Notes: generated by a model from the sequence alone, not told the origin. A stretch of DNA of 64,000 nt from Archilochus colubris (GCA_023079485.1 CM041085.1:28505121-28569120), one strand, 5' to 3'; shown: positions 1 through 13,613, counted from the stretch's first letter. Numbers and translations: made by a program.

Positions 1-3000
1 AGTCTGACAACAGAAATGTGACACTGATCATACACAAGTGTGGTCAGAGGCATAAAATAAGAACCCTTTTTCACTTCTTTAGTTCATTTATTCACTATAG
101 TGATAATACCCGTACTTCTGTGACCACTTAGATGGCTGGGCTCTGCTTTGCTCAGAAGCTTGTGCCCTATGAGGTGCATGTTTATGGCACCAGAGTTTTA
201 GCAAATATTTCTACTACCAGCTGATGCAACATCTTCTTACGAAAATATGATTCAAATTTAATAAGTCTGTGTTTTGTACCACAATCCATGTAAAGGCTGC
301 TATTTTTTTTTCCTGTAAGACTATTAATTATTCTAACCAATAATTATTCTTCAAAAAAACTGAGAACCTCTCAAAAGAAAAGGTAGGGGATTATTTATGA
401 TTAAAATAATGTTTTGGCCAAGATTCTGAGGATGACTTGGAGAGAACTTAGAATATGTTTCCTACACCAAAACAGGAGATTAAGTTTATAAATCTGCATT
501 TTGGTAGAATCAGTTTATACTAATCTATTAGTATACATTTAAATGAATACTGATGAGCAAATGGCAGTCTGCAGTAAACACACTAAACCAAAACATCTGT
601 AACTAGCAAATCCAGGAAATCCATTCAGAATTCTAAAGAAAATTATTCATGCAATAAATATTATGCAAAGATTAGTTTTGGAGGTGGTATGAATTGGTAT
701 GTTTTATTTGATTATAAGCAGTGTAGGTACAGAATACTAGCAGTAATATAGAAGACAAAATATATCTTAACTTCAGAAAGAAATGAGGTTGGCAGAACAA
801 TCTGAACTCAGACTTGAGGTAAAGACAACTGTTTACCAGTAAACAAAATTCCTCCCAGTGTGAAATCCACAGATTCATTTGTGCCACAAGTGTCTGTAAG
901 CAGGCACTGGATGACCACAGTGGTGCTCACTCACTTCCTTCTAGCCCAGAGCCCATGAAGTGGAATATCCTCAGCCACAGAACCCTAGAGTGACCAGTAC
1001 CATCAGAAAGAAAAAAGGTCAGAAGTGGAATGCTTGTATGAATATCTGAGCTTGAAGAGCTTCAGTTTCTAGTAATTAGGCTCCCCTTTTACCTTTTAGA
1101 TGCAAAGATATCGATGTGTGGAAGTTTATAAAGCAGAGTTACATGGAGAAGAATGAAGTCTCCAAATATCCATAGTGAGAAGCCTGACTCTGTAATGCAA
1201 ATAGCATCAGCCCTGGGATACCCCAGAGTAGGTGCATACTTGGGAAAGCTTTTTAATTTACTGCTAGCATGAAGGGCAAGCTCATGGGGATTTACAAGAG
1301 CCCCACTTCAATTTTTTCAGTCTCATCCAGGTCAATTAGTGCAGACTGGCCTGCAGGTCAAAGCTAGGGCTTTCCTAGTGTACTAGCTTCATCCTTTCTT
1401 CACACTCAAGAGAAACATATTTTAGTGCAAAATCCATCCTATGCTTTCCTATGCTTTTTTTTTTTTTTTTTTTTTTTATCTGCATACCACAGCCTGCCTG
1501 TTATGTATTATGAACAATGCTCAGCAATTTTCTGCTTTAACCACAATACATAACCACAACATGTTGCTCAGAAGAAGCCTAGCACACACCAGCAACCTTT
1601 GCATAGCCTATCCTGAAAACACACCCCCACCTGCTGTTGTTTTGTTTGCTGTGGCTGACACTCTATCAGCTACTTGCACAACAGCTGAAGAAACCACGAC
1701 AGCATCCCAGGACTGTCCTGAGCCTTCCTGGACCAGGTAAGCCATCTCTAGATGTCACACGTTTACACCATGCAGAAACCCCTAGACTAATGTGAATTTT
1801 TTTTTTTTTCTGAGCACCCTTTTTTTTTGCAATAATGAATACTTCATAACTTAGTAGGTTTTGCATCTTGGAGACTACTAACATTCTCAGTAGCACCATG
1901 CTATGGTCTGTATCCAAGATGAGTACTAGATCATAAAAAATTCTTGGCCACAAGGAAGCCACAGATGAGCTGTCTGTCTCAGAGTTAGCACCTGCCAATC
2001 AGCACTAGCATTCTGGGCATGATGCATATTCAGGAGACATCTGGTACAGTTTAGCTTCAGCAAATCCAAGGTGGGTCTGTTTACAGTCAAGAACATCAAA
2101 GCCATTCTCCACAGCTTGTAACCCTATATAATCTTCAGCAACACTGAAAACAGTCCCATCTTTTCCCAGTGTGTACTTCGCTGCTGCAAGGAACAAAGAC
2201 AGGATTCACATTCACACAGGCTCTATCTACACAATTCTTACAACTACACTAAGAGAAAAGCTATCTGTCATTGTCAACTCTACACTTTTCCAGAGAAGGC
2301 AGCTGGCACTCATTACCCCTCTGCAGAACTGTGGCTTCTGCAAATTGGAGAATCTGTGTCTATTTTGGGCACTGCAGCTTTATTACCTTGTACAAAGTGC
2401 CCACACCCAGCCAAGATGCACACACATGCAGCACTGGGAAGGACTGTGCACTCAGCTTGCTGACCACAGGGCCTGCCAGGATAGAGCAGTTGCCACCTTC
2501 CCCCCACATTCTGTGGAACTATCATCTATGACCAGATGCAGCTCACACCATGTCTCTATGAGAAGCCTGAGGAGCCCTTCAATGTGGCTTGGTCCCACAC
2601 TATGATGTTTCAGTCTCTTTATGTCCATGCCACCACTGCTGCTGCCTCCAAGCAGTGCAGAGCCCTGGGATGGCAGGTGGATATGTGTTAGCAACAGCAC
2701 AACCTCACAAGAAGCTCCTGGGTCTGTAGAGCCAGAAAAACACTACTTTAATTAATGTTCATTCAAACCAGAGCTCACAGGGCAGCATTTTCCTGCCCAT
2801 ACACAACCCAATAAAAGCACTAGTTTCCTTCCTTCCTCTCCAGCTCCTCAAGAAAACAAAAGCCAGAGTTTCCTCTCCTTCTTTATACAAAAATACAACA
2901 CCACCCCCCCCTAAAACAGTCCCACAACTTCCTATTTCCACTTCCTTCCACAATTATGAATAGCACCAACCTTTCAAAAGCATGTAACTCTCCTTTGCAA

Positions 3001-4209
3001 CAGCTCATAAGCTTAAAGCCTCTTCTGTCTCTCAGAAGTTGTCAGGCTGAAGAATGCTCTTTGTAAAGGTCAGTGGACAGGCTTGGGCCATGCAAGGCTT
3101 ATACAAGTACTCTCAGGATCTTGCTGACTACCCCACCCAAATCCCCTCCAGAAAGAGGCAGCCCACAATCCCTCTCTCTTTATGAGGGCAGCTGTGGAGC
3201 TCAGATGAGGGAAGTAAATACTTGCCTTCCATGCCCCTATTCAAAATATAAGGCAAACAGAAACCTTTAAGTAAAAACAGGTTAGAAAATACAAATAGAT
3301 TTGTATGCAAGAATATTCATTGTAAGTAGAACAGTCGGCTATAATTAACTCCTCAAACCAAATAAAACCAACCCAGTGCTTGTATGTTAAGACTTCATCT
3401 AATGTTGTTATGCTGACCACCTCAGTGGAAAAGCACTGAATTCAGCCCCCATGAATAAGGGATACTTAGGATGGAAATGGCTTGGGCTGGTTCTTTTGCT
3501 TGATAGGCTTCTCTGTGGATGAAGTTTTAACCAGGGTGAAAGTCAGAAGGTGTCTGGACAGCTTCTGAAGAACCTGTCATTCCAGCAACAAGCTCTCTGG
3601 CCCTTCTAGTGGGCGAGATGCTGGTGCACCTCCCATCTCCATGAAGATTCATCAACTCCTTAATAGCACTTGCCTGTTGCAGCCTGGCAGCCTGCTCTGG
3701 GCAGCAAGCAGATCAAGACCCTTGTACTGCTGCACGCACGAATCTTGCCTGCATACTCCTCAGTTTCAGCAAAGAAAATCAAAGATAACAGAATAGTTCA
3801 GGGATTTCCTCTGGCTTTGTCACCAAGAGCAGGAAACTGATTTTTGCAATGATGCAAGGATGCAGTGACCAATGGCCTTTTGAATCTCTACTGTGGCTCA
3901 GTGCTCTTCATATCACAGCACAGTCAGGGAGGAGAAAAGAAGGAAGATTTTCATTCTATATTGCTTTGAAAAATGGCACCTGTCCGGACCATGCTATTTG
4001 CAGCACTGAGAGATACTGCAAAAGCAGAGGCTTCTCTTCCAAGTGGAAACAGAGCACATAGATCCTGGAGTCCAGAAAGTGCCTGGCAGATATCTGCAGC
4101 AGCTCCCAGATTGAACATTTACCTGAAATGAAGCTCAGATGTGTCTATGTGTGTAGGGAGTACAATTCACACAGCAAGTGGATGAAATTGAGCCGTGGGA
4201 GAGGACACC
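1..4209. other. Upstream intergenic DNA, no gene seen
   Basis: No open frame here has recognisable protein similarity, and none has splice or promoter context that makes it convincing. The longest open stretches (about 100-145 codons around 1.4-2.6 kb) lack conserved motifs and overlap open frames on the other strand, as chance frames do. The only simple repeat of note is the T tract at 1455-1477. By vertebrate gene order this would be the spacer between TMEM242 and ZDHHC14; that is inference, since ZDHHC14 is not in the window. Confidence 0.6.
1455..1477. repeat. T homopolymer tract (23 bases)
   Basis: An uninterrupted run of T. Read on the minus strand it would be a poly(A) tail, but the sequence that would precede it (to the right) does not resemble a known SINE, LINE tail or processed gene copy, and no AATAAA is placed correctly. 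It is best called a simple homopolymer. Confidence 0.8.
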
Positions 4210-4276
4210 GTGTTAGGTCATAGGCTGGACTTGATCTCAGAGGTCTTTTCCAGCCTCAATAGTTCTGTGATTCTGT
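4210..4276 (+). repeat. CR1 LINE 3' end fragment
   Basis: The stretch reads like the CR1 terminal block: 'taggctggacttgatctcag', then 'aggtcttttccagcctcaat', then 'gttctgtgattctgt'. This is the + orientation of the avian CR1 tail (ggctggactagatgatct..ggtctcttccaacct..atgattctatg). It is diverged and very short, as expected for a strongly 5'-truncated old copy. The left boundary is uncertain and may lie up to about 40 bases earlier. Confidence 0.75.
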
Positions 4277-6047
4277 CATCAGTGTGAGACAGCTGGAAAC
4301 GTAGGAGTGCTCTATCAAGAATCCTAGCTGACCCAAAACTGCTTGAATAAAATCTTTGATCGTTAAATGCTTTCTCTTTTGAATGGTTGAGAACTAAAAC
4401 TGTGTTGAACGTGCTCTATCTTATATGAACAGCAGCTGTATGGGGAGTGTAGAAGCATGCCCTCTATAGATATTCAAGTATCTCCTGTCTGGAGATGACA
4501 TTGGTACTACTACTACTAGCTTGAAGACAGAAAATACAGCTGGTGAGGGAGTCATTCTCCTGTGCTAGGTGGAGATTTGAACAAAGTTTTTATTACAACA
4601 GCATGTTTTGAAGAGAAAGAAATTTTCAGAAGACTGAGTTCTCAAGAGAGAAAGGAATCCATTGGGGGGAAAACATTTTTTCAGATCTTGCAAAATTGTA
4701 TTAAAAAACAAAGAAAAATTACGTTATTTTTAAAATAATGAAAATAAGAATACCTTTTTTGAAAATACTTCTTCAAAAGAGAGAATACTCTCTTTTCAGT
4801 ATTTAATTGGAATGGGAATAATAATTTTAGTAGGTAAAGCTTTTTTATTTTTAATTTTAACAGAATTGTTTGCACTTTAACAAAAACATTACTAAAATGT
4901 ATAATTTTAAAATGTATAATTTTGTAAGTAAAAAGCAAAGTTCCTCCCATCCCTAGGAATGCTATTTGATTGCACTGTAGGATTCTCTATATAAGAAGCT
5001 ATCTGAAATTCATTGTATCAGGATAACATACTACATAGCTTTTAAAACATCTAATAAATCAGAAATTAAACGTATTGATCAATAAAAGTCTTAAAATCTT
5101 AGCAACAGGAACACTGAGAAATTGTCTGTGGCTGCAGTTCTTCACCTTTTTGGTGAGGTTTATTGGATCCAGTGGTGCAGGTGCCATAGTGCTTAGGGCA
5201 AAGGCAAATTAGATCACAGCATACATCGCAGGTGAATATCATCTGCATGCCCAAGTGCCACTTTTATACGCCCAAAAGCATTTAAGGTCAGACCATGTTG
5301 TTATGTCTCTGTCCACCCAGGGCAATGCATGCTACAACCCTGGCATTTATTTATAAAATTCAGAATTAAACTCTTTTCTGTTGAAGATAAAATTAGGAAG
5401 ACTCTCTTCAGTTGTTACTTCTTTCTTGCCCCTGTGCTTCATGTACTCTTTTCTATCAGTTCAAGGGATCAGCTTTCTTCATCTCAAAACGGAAAGAGGA
5501 AAGGAAGAAGAGAAGGAAGGAACAAGTTTGGTTAGTTGGTTGCTTTCCTACATACCTGCAAGTTCATCTACCCTCTTACTGAGCTGAAAGCATTTTAAAT
5601 ATCAACTGTGAATCAGAAACCCTAGGCTGGTTGGTAGCATCTCTACCTCCTTGTTTTACCAAGTAGGTCCAGCTGACCTTCCAGGTCTTCCAGGTGTTCA
5701 GACACCTGGTTACCTGGGCAAACCATCCATGCTTTCCCACCAGAACATCAGATTTAATAATATCTGCCTGGTACACATACGTACAACATAAATGCCCGCG
5801 TACAAACTCCACCAACCTTACTCACAGATAGATAAAGTCAAGCCCCCATCTCACCTTCCAGCCAGCCAGGCTTCCATTGGGGCCCATACCTTCCATGGGG
5901 CTGATAAAAACAAACCTGTGACATACCTCCTAACCCAAGAGTGTATTAGATGACTGGGGTCACAGTTTAAGACAGATACCAAAAAGCTGCAAATCCTGAC
6001 AGGAAAAGACATTTTTAAAAAATAATCATACTTTCAGCTCAGTGACC

Positions 6048-6251
6048 ATGGCAAAGCATTCTGAAACACGGTCTTGCTGTTTCTTTCTCCTGTCCCTCAT
6101 TTTTTTCCACCATGTAGCTGTTATTGGTGTTAACCTTGTGAGCAAAGCACAGAGGCCTGAAAAAGAAAATCTGCAGAGGCTAAAGAAAATACACAAGAAC
6201 AAAAAGCACCATCCAATGCACACTTCTCTAAAACCAAAGACCTCTTTATAG
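6048..6251 (+). CDS. Candidate small secreted basic peptide (67 aa), unrecognised
   Basis: I do not recognise this frame and it may be chance. What can be seen: the ATG at 6048 has a strong Kozak context (acc ATG g). Residues 1-11 are polar/basic and residues 12-31 are a hydrophobic run (FFLLSLIFF..VAVIGVNLV). The sequence S-K-A/Q at 32-35 satisfies the -3/-1 rule for signal peptidase. The remaining 33 residues are strongly basic (8 Lys, 2 Arg, 4 His), have no Cys, and would begin with Gln. The stop is TAG at 6249-6251, and AATAAA lies at 6307-6312. It is on the same strand as TMEM242, 7.6 kb upstream, in AT-rich DNA without a CpG island. A similarly long open frame lies antisense to it, which argues for chance. 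No family is assigned. Confidence 0.2.
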   Translation: MAKHSETRSCCFFLLSLIFFHHVAVIGVNLVSKAQRPEKENLQRLKKIHKNKKHHPMHTSLKPKTSL

Positions 6252-8485
6252 CCTAACAGAATTATAGACCTGAGTCTACCATTAATAGCAAGCATGGCGC
6301 CAGTGTAATAAAAAATGGAAATTCATTGTCCAATAATGATTTATGAAGTTCAGTAATTTATGTCAGAGTTTCCACAACATTATACTTCTCAAAAAATCTC
6401 AGCTATAACCAACAGTTAGGAATAGATCTTTTAATGAATGTGTGCACTTTACCGATTTTATTTTGGCAATGTTACAAGGATGGAAGAGAGAGAGAATATG
6501 TGCAGTAAAATATTCAGCAACGTTTCCTATCTGTTTTGTACTTGGTATCTGTGAGAGTAATTTCATGTTTCCACTCTCTAGAACAAGCACGTATCATGGA
6601 ACATGAAAACTTATGAAAAAATACACATTTTAAAATACTGAATTCAGCAGAATATGTAATAAATAGATGTGAGGGAAAAAAATAACAGATCTGAGGATCA
6701 TTCTAGCAATAGTCTTTTTTTCAGATCTGTAACTATGAATAAAAATAATGCATAGAACATATTTATTACCCCATCTCTGACAATTTATGTTTCCATAGTG
6801 CTGCACAAAGTGAGCTTGCTCACCTTTTTTTTTTTTAACTGTGTGCATTTAGGTTTAATGGTTCAGCTTTTCTTCAGTCATCAATAGGGAGCCTTGTTAC
6901 CATGGAGACAGACAGATGGATTAATGCAATGTTTAGAGAGATACCGTAGTGCCAAATTTTGATATATACAGTTCACACTAATGCACTGCATACACAAGAG
7001 GGCATGCGTGCAGAAAATCTCAGGGACAGTCTTGCACATAAACAGAGGGTGCCTCAACACTAAATTCCCAGGATCTTTTGATACAGAAAGCAGCCACGTA
7101 TCTCCCAGGTACACCCTACAAAACACACAAAATTGGAGTAACCAGCAGTTGCTCTAGAAACTTAAAATGAATGGATGATGAGCCCTGGTGGAAAGGGCTC
7201 CTGTCAACACCTAACATGTCACCTACATGCATTATGCCATGAAGCTACTGGTCATCTTAGAATGATTATTTATAATCCACTTCTTGAAAAGCAATCTGAC
7301 ACCTTCAGCTGACACCTTTGCATCTGCCTCTTCTTCAGGTCTCACTAAAAGAAAGAAATCACAGGATTTTTACAGGGCACAGAGAGAGTGCATGTTGAGT
7401 ATTTCTTAGAACTTCCTTCTCTTTCAAACCCTAATGACCCGCACCTTCCTTGCTCATCTCATCCCTCTCCCCAGAGCTGCTAATGAGCCTCCCTGTTTTT
7501 GAAGTATTAGTTTAATGCTTTATGTCTTCCCAATATCCTCAGAGAGAGATGAAATTATTCAGGGAGAAAATATGTGAGAGTATGCTATGAGTCCCTGTCA
7601 TTTATACTGTGAATCTCCTGTGCCCATACAACTAAAAGATTATGCAGGTTTATTTTCTTTATTCTCTGTGCAACATTTGTAGCATTCTATTATTGCCAAA
7701 CATCTTCATTTCAGAAACCTATGATAAGCTGCTAAATTGAGTGCTAAATTGAGTGTCTTTTAAAAAGACAATTTGACCTGCTGAATGAAATTCTGGCACA
7801 AGCTTGGTGCTCTTAGAAACAGTCTAGATGTGAAATCAGAAGTACTTTATCCAGATCACACTATTAATTTACGTTACAAGAATAATTTAATTTGAAATGT
7901 TTTCCATCCATCCACACAAAGTGATAATTATCATTCATCAAGAGCTTAATATTCAGATCTCCTTCCAGGCCTTTTTTAATTGTAGTATTAAACTATGGCA
8001 ATTGAGCTCTGTGAATAACCACAAAAGGGGCCTTTGGATATAATTGCACTGAAGCAAATTAGAAGTAGTATACATCTTTTATTCATGCCAATTAATTTAG
8101 CAGTTGAATTTCTCAGCAGATAATGCACTAGATATGCGTTGAGTTTATACCCCATGACAAATGAAACACTGGTCCAACTTCCTTCCCCTGCCAGGTGCTC
8201 TGCAGAATGGGCCACTGCTCAGTGGTGTTGGCCACAGGCAGACCACCATTGGCATGGGGGGGGGCATAGCAGCCTTCCCATGGGCCCACACAACACAGCA
8301 GCCCCTGAATGTGGCATCTGAGGGGCTTCTGCTGCCCAGTTGGGGTCCATGCCAGCAGCATCTTCCTCCCACCCTGCAGACACCATGGTGTGGGGTGTCA
8401 CACCAGCTGCAAGTGAGCCAAGCTTGGTGTTACTCTTGCCCATGGACTGATTTGTGGCAGAGTCTACCCAGACATCCAGGTCTTG

Positions 8486-8575
8486 GTCCAACTTCATCCC
8501 TAAAGCAGGCTCAGCTAAGAGCTCAGAGCAGCTCACTCCAGGGCTTTATCCCCTTGAATCTTCCTTGAAAGGACT
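8486..8575 (-). repeat. Probable internal CR1 fragment
   Basis: The words 'ccctaaagcaggctcagct' and 'gggctttatccccttgaatc' resemble reverse-orientation CR1 sequence of the form 'agagcaggctcagctagagcag..cagggctttgtccagttgagtcttgaa'. No CR1 3' tail is attached, so the call rests on this short internal resemblance only. Confidence 0.4.
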
Positions 8576-11160
8576 GTCCTCATGTGGACCTGTTTGTGCT
8601 ACCAATAAAGTCATATCCTGCAGCCCACAGCAGGAAACAGACGAGATGCACAACTCTACACACTCCTCAAGATGCCTCCTATGTCCTGCTGACCATAATT
8701 TTGGAAGTTTCCAATTTTGGCCATGTGGGCCAAAAGTAGATTTTCTCTGTAGAAAATCCTGCTTCCAGGCTGTCACCAGGCCATGTTCTAATGACACCAT
8801 AGAAATAATAATTAATTTTTGCTGTTTCTTTTTTGAATTCGGACAGAAATGCTTTTTTTCTGGATCATGTAAAAGTTCTTTGTAATAATGTACGGCAAAG
8901 CAACTATTAGAAGTTGATGAAGAATATTCTGTAATGAAATACATATTAGGACCATTAAAGGAATGGTATCCAGTAAAATTAATAAACAGCTCATAAAGAG
9001 GTCTCTAAGGACAGCGATAGCACCATAGAAATTGGGAGGAGATCTATGATTTTTTCTCTATGGTTAATGTGAGCAAAGCCAAAAGATATGAACATATTTT
9101 ACTTGCTGAGAGAGAACATTGTAAACAACGATCAGGTAATAAATATATAATTTGGTAAGGGATAAGAACAGAAAACAAGCAGAGACACACACAGAAAGAG
9201 CCTCTGTAAGTGTTCTCACTTCTCAAGCACAAAGTAAATGCCACCCAAGGCATATGACTGCTTTGATATGTGTTATCAACAGTCCAAAATGTGTGTTGTG
9301 CCTCTGGCCAGCCATAATGTCATCACCCATGAGTGTTAATTTGAGATTTATAGCTGAAACTCTGGCCATACTGCCAAGGGGACTTTTGCCATTTACTGAA
9401 ATGCAGCAGGCTCTGGCCACAAAAAGCGATGCTGATGTCAGTGCAGAACGCTGGCACACTCTGTCTAGTCCAAAGCTATAGCTGACATGCCCTGCTGAAT
9501 AACCAAATGTAAAAAGTGAAATAATAGAAGAAATACTTCATCTTCTGCAGAAATAAGCTGCAACTGAGAAAGGTAGCTCTGGGGCTAAGAGAGGTGACTG
9601 GAAATCTGGAGACCCAGCCTCTCAGCTACTGCCTTTGGAGAACTACAACAGAACTTTGTGCAAATTGATCTATTTCTCTATAAATGTGTGAAGCCAGCTC
9701 AATTGATAATTTTTGAATGTCTTTTGATTCTCCAGTGCTGTAATTCTTCTTACATTTGACAAATGAGCACTCACTTTGTCAGTATTTCCGTGGTAAGTCT
9801 GTAGCTCATTATTAAATAGCCAGATTTTTGCTGCAATATGAGACAAGAGACCTGAGGATTTACTCTCAACGTGGAAATTTCAGCCACCAGATTTTTAACA
9901 GATGCACAACAGTAACCAGCACACTGTACAGAGGTTGTAGAAGATTGCTGGCAGAAGCCAAATCATAGCTGCAGGATATTTTCATTTCTTGTCCAACTGA
10001 CCAGAAAATTGTACAGACTGTTTTCTTCATGCCTTTGCCTGCAGACAGTGAAGAGGCTGTACGGTACTTTCACAAATACCAAAACTTCCAATAAATTCAA
10101 GAAATTACCTCAGTGAGTCAGTCAGAGAGCAAAGCTCAGCTCTCCCAAAAGTCAGAGAGCAGCCCAGCTGCTGCATTTTCTCTCTTTCCAAAACCAGTGC
10201 TTGGCTCTCTCCCAAATCCTTTTACATAATCCAGTTCTGTTACCGAACACGTCAGTTTAACCATTATTCAAATCAACCTCCCCTGTGTTTTCAATTGGAT
10301 TTTCAAACTCCAATCAGTATTCTGTGCCTCAGCTGCCAACTTCTTTTGCAGTGGCACTCAAGACTGTTTTGGATTTATAACATTAGTCAGCTAGACAGTT
10401 TCGTAGACGTCACGAATTACTGCATAGATTATGTCCTTGTCAGCTTATAAACCAGCTTTTTCTCCTCTGAAGACCTTGGTCCTCAAATGAAACTCAGTGG
10501 AGATGGTCAGGTATCACTGTGCAGTCCTGCACAGAAAAAGAAGGGGAGCAGGACTGAAATATTTCACAGCATTATATTCAGAAGTTTACACACCATGCAG
10601 TTATTTCTCAATAAGGCTGCCTATTGATAGAAATACCAATTTCATTGGTATTCACAAAGATTATTCTTAGGGAATATATTTATGTAAGCCTGTTTCTTTT
10701 GTATTTTCTTATATTTCTTTTCTTCTTTGTGCTATTCCTTATCCTGTTTCCACACTTCATCCTCACCAACACTACGTTTTTATGAACTTTCACAAGAAAG
10801 GCACCATGTTACCAATTTTTCATTAAAACCCAGGGGTTGATGCTAACCATAACTTCAGTATTATGGCTGGAGATTTAGGCATACTTTGAAGCTTTGGCTG
10901 CCTCCCCCTATCTGCTTTTGTCCCACCAATTTTTTGTAATAAAACAGGAAGACCACAGAAGGAAGCCCACCATCCACAACTGCTTCTTTCTGAAACTCAG
11001 GGTATCCTGGCTATTGCAGACCTCGACAGAAAGCAGACAGGGGCACAGCACCTGAACCTGTCTGTGCAGTAATTGTTGCTTTGTCCAAATCGTTTTTTGT
11101 CCAAAAAGCTATGAGAGCTCAGACCTGTGGTCCAATTTAATGAGTTACTATAGAATAAGA

Positions 11161-11215
11161 GATTCATAGAATGGCTAGGGTTGGAAGGGACCTTAAAGAT
11201 CCCTTACTATAATGT
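11161..11215 (-). repeat. CR1 LINE 3' end scrap
   Basis: 'gattcatagaatggctaggg' followed by 'ttggaagggaccttaaagat' is the reverse complement of the avian CR1 terminus. Only about 50 bases remain. It faces away from the + strand CR1 copy that begins 80 bases to its right. Confidence 0.8.
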
Positions 11216-11295
11216 ATTTTTCAACTGTGCTATCACCTATATAACCTACTTATTTACATATACATTTTCTGGCCAAGGGATAATGTTTTTAAACT

Positions 11296-11504
11296 ACAGG
11301 AGGGCAGAATAAGGAGTAATTCTACAATGAAGGTGGTGAAACACTGGAACAAGTTCCCCAGAGAGGTGGTAGACTCAAGGTCAGGTCAGGCAAGGCTCTG
11401 AGGAACCTGATCTAGTTGAAGATTTCCCTGCCTGTGCCAGAGTGGTTGGACTAGATGACCTTTAAAGGTCATCTTCCAACCCGAACTTTCTATGATTCTG
11501 TGAA
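11296..11504 (+). repeat. CR1 LINE 3' portion
   Basis: The sequence follows the CR1 3' region in order: 'gaaggtggtgaaacactgga', 'agttccccagagaggtggt', 'gttggactagatgaccttta', and the tail 'ctatgattctgtga'. A segment in the middle is altered relative to the usual 'aggttggatggggctctgag' block. It is a 5'-truncated non-coding copy on the + strand, 2.2 kb upstream of the TMEM242 start. Confidence 0.9.
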
Positions 11505-13239
11505 GATTTGGTCATTTCTTACCAGAACAATTAAAAATCTGTCTTTGAAACAAAAATTGTGTCTTTTAGAAAAACATAACTGAATTTTAGAAAGACAACT
11601 GGTTAATTCTGAGTAACCATTTATAGATCAGTGCATTTGTACGTGTATCATAATGCTGGCAGAGCAGGAAAAATGACAGAAAATGCAAGGCCCTTGGGTG
11701 AGGTATACATTAAGGTACAAAAAGCATTAGCTTATATTTAATTACATAACCAAACCAGGTTAATACTGTAACCTAAACAGACACAATTCTGCTGAACATC
11801 TCTCTCTGGTTGTTGGTTGTTTTTTTTTTTAAAGCAGGCCAATTTATTTTACAACACTAAGAATTTTAAGTTATTCAGTGAGACAGACTAAATTTCATGG
11901 GTTCTGTGCTCTACTTTAAGTTTCTGTGAATGATTAATAGACACAGATCTTATCTGACTCTTACAGACAGGTTCATTGCATTGTTCAAATCAGGATTAAA
12001 TAACATCATTATTCTTTTCTCACTTTCCTCCTCATTCTGGAGAAGATTTGAAACAAAGTAATGTTTGATGGATGTGAATTCAAAAAACTATCCTGAGAAG
12101 AATATCTAGCATTTTATCATCAAAGACACAAAAAATAGGTTATTACCTCTCACATTTCAAGGATTCTTCTAGCAGATGCACGGATGCTCTTGACACAATT
12201 TACAATTAAAAATACGTGCACACTGTTTTAGTTTTATGCATACTTATAAACTTAAATACTTTTTATAATCACATATGCTTCAGTATGAAGATGGAAAGTA
12301 ATTTCCTCTTTTAATACTGACACTGTGCAGTTATTCTAAGATGACCTTTTCTAAGCTTTTCCAGGCGCTTTTATTATTATTTTTGGCAGTAATAAAGAAG
12401 AACAGTGGTAACACTATTCCAAAACACACACAAAATTTTGGGATGCTTTTTCCAAAGAAGCAAAGAATGGAAGTGACGTTATGTGCTGTCCAGATTAGAA
12501 ACACTGAGCTAGTAATGATGGGTCAGCTATACAGCAAAGACAATGCCTACTTCTTTTGTGATAACTGCTTCTGAACTGAGTAAAATTTTAACTGACACAA
12601 AACATGAACTATTAGGAAATAGCTTTGGATTGGTTTTCCAAAGTAGTATGAACAAGAAGTTTCCCAAAATACTATACTTTTGCCTAGCAACCAAAGCCCC
12701 TATAATTAGACTCTTGGATATAGACTGTAAGTGATGACGAAAGGACGCAAAGAAGGAAGCAGGGGAAGAAGCACTTGTTTTAGATTTACACTACTTGCTT
12801 GGAGTGTTGAATGTTACGCATAAAAATGTATTCTATGTGCCTGTACTGAATCTTGATCTGTTAGTTTGATATATAAACACATTCGATAGTGATAACTATA
12901 CAGCAAGCAGTCTCCATCTGGAACAGTGAACAAGAATAACTGAATGTATGGCTGCTGTAGTGTTACTTTATGATTCCATTCAGTCAGAATTTAAACGTTT
13001 ATTAAGAATTATTTAAGTAATTCAGAAGAGTAAGAATTTAGGAGAATAGAGAGATGGATTTTACAGCAACCATTCACCAAGGTATCCCTTAGTAAAATTC
13101 ATGGTAAGTTAAGAATTTTCCCCCAGGTTTCTTTAGTTAAGTCCACGACGTTCTGTCTCACAGACCTAATAAAAAAACCAGAACAACCCACCCTTACAAG
13201 CTCGCAACAGAAGACCTGGCTTAATCAAAAGGCTCTGAC
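11505..13239. other. Proximal upstream DNA of TMEM242, no gene seen
   Basis: AT-rich DNA ending abruptly at the CpG island. Two short + strand frames (12341-12574, 12543-12734) have no recognisable features. Any distal promoter elements cannot be picked out by eye. Confidence 0.5.
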
Positions 13240-13613
13240 GACTTTCGCCAATTTTCTCTCTGCGTGATTTGGGCTCTCGGGGAAGAAAGAAATTAGCTCC
13301 CTTCTCCAGCGCCAGGCGGCCCGGGCGGCCCGGCGGGCACCGGCACACCGAGGCAGCGCCGACGGAGGGAAGCCGCGCTGTAGCGGGACGCGCCCGCCGC
13401 CCGGCCTCGGCCACAGCAGCACGGGGCTCACTGGGCAGCCACCGCTGCCTCAGCCGCCGGGCAAGTGAAACCCTAGATCCCCGCCCTCTTCCCCGGCGCC
13501 GCCGTGCAACAGCATCCCGCAAACGTGGTCGGCGTGGCGAACTCCCCCCACCCGACTGCACAGCCGAGGAGGAGGAGGAAGGGCGGCTGCGTACCTCGAC
13601 CCAGCTCCGTTCC

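Larger units (their letters stand above)
4277..11160. other. Intergenic DNA with one candidate small ORF
   Basis: Mostly unremarkable AT-rich sequence. It contains the candidate secreted-peptide frame at 6048-6251 and a probable CR1 fragment near 8.5 kb. A small direct repeat lies at about 7733-7757, where ctaaattgagtg occurs twice. The interval 8.15-8.57 kb is locally richer in G+C and has overlapping open frames on both strands, but no recognisable protein. Nothing else can be supported. Confidence 0.55.

Noticed and set aside
8161..8568. A 135-codon plus-strand frame in a GC-richer patch
   Set aside because: Composition is locally GC-rich, several frames are open at once, and its end overlaps a probable CR1 fragment.
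9152..9481. Overlapping open frames on both strands (109 and 78 codons)
   Set aside because: Slightly protein-like but no motif or family recognised, no splice or promoter context; a homology search would be needed to reopen it.
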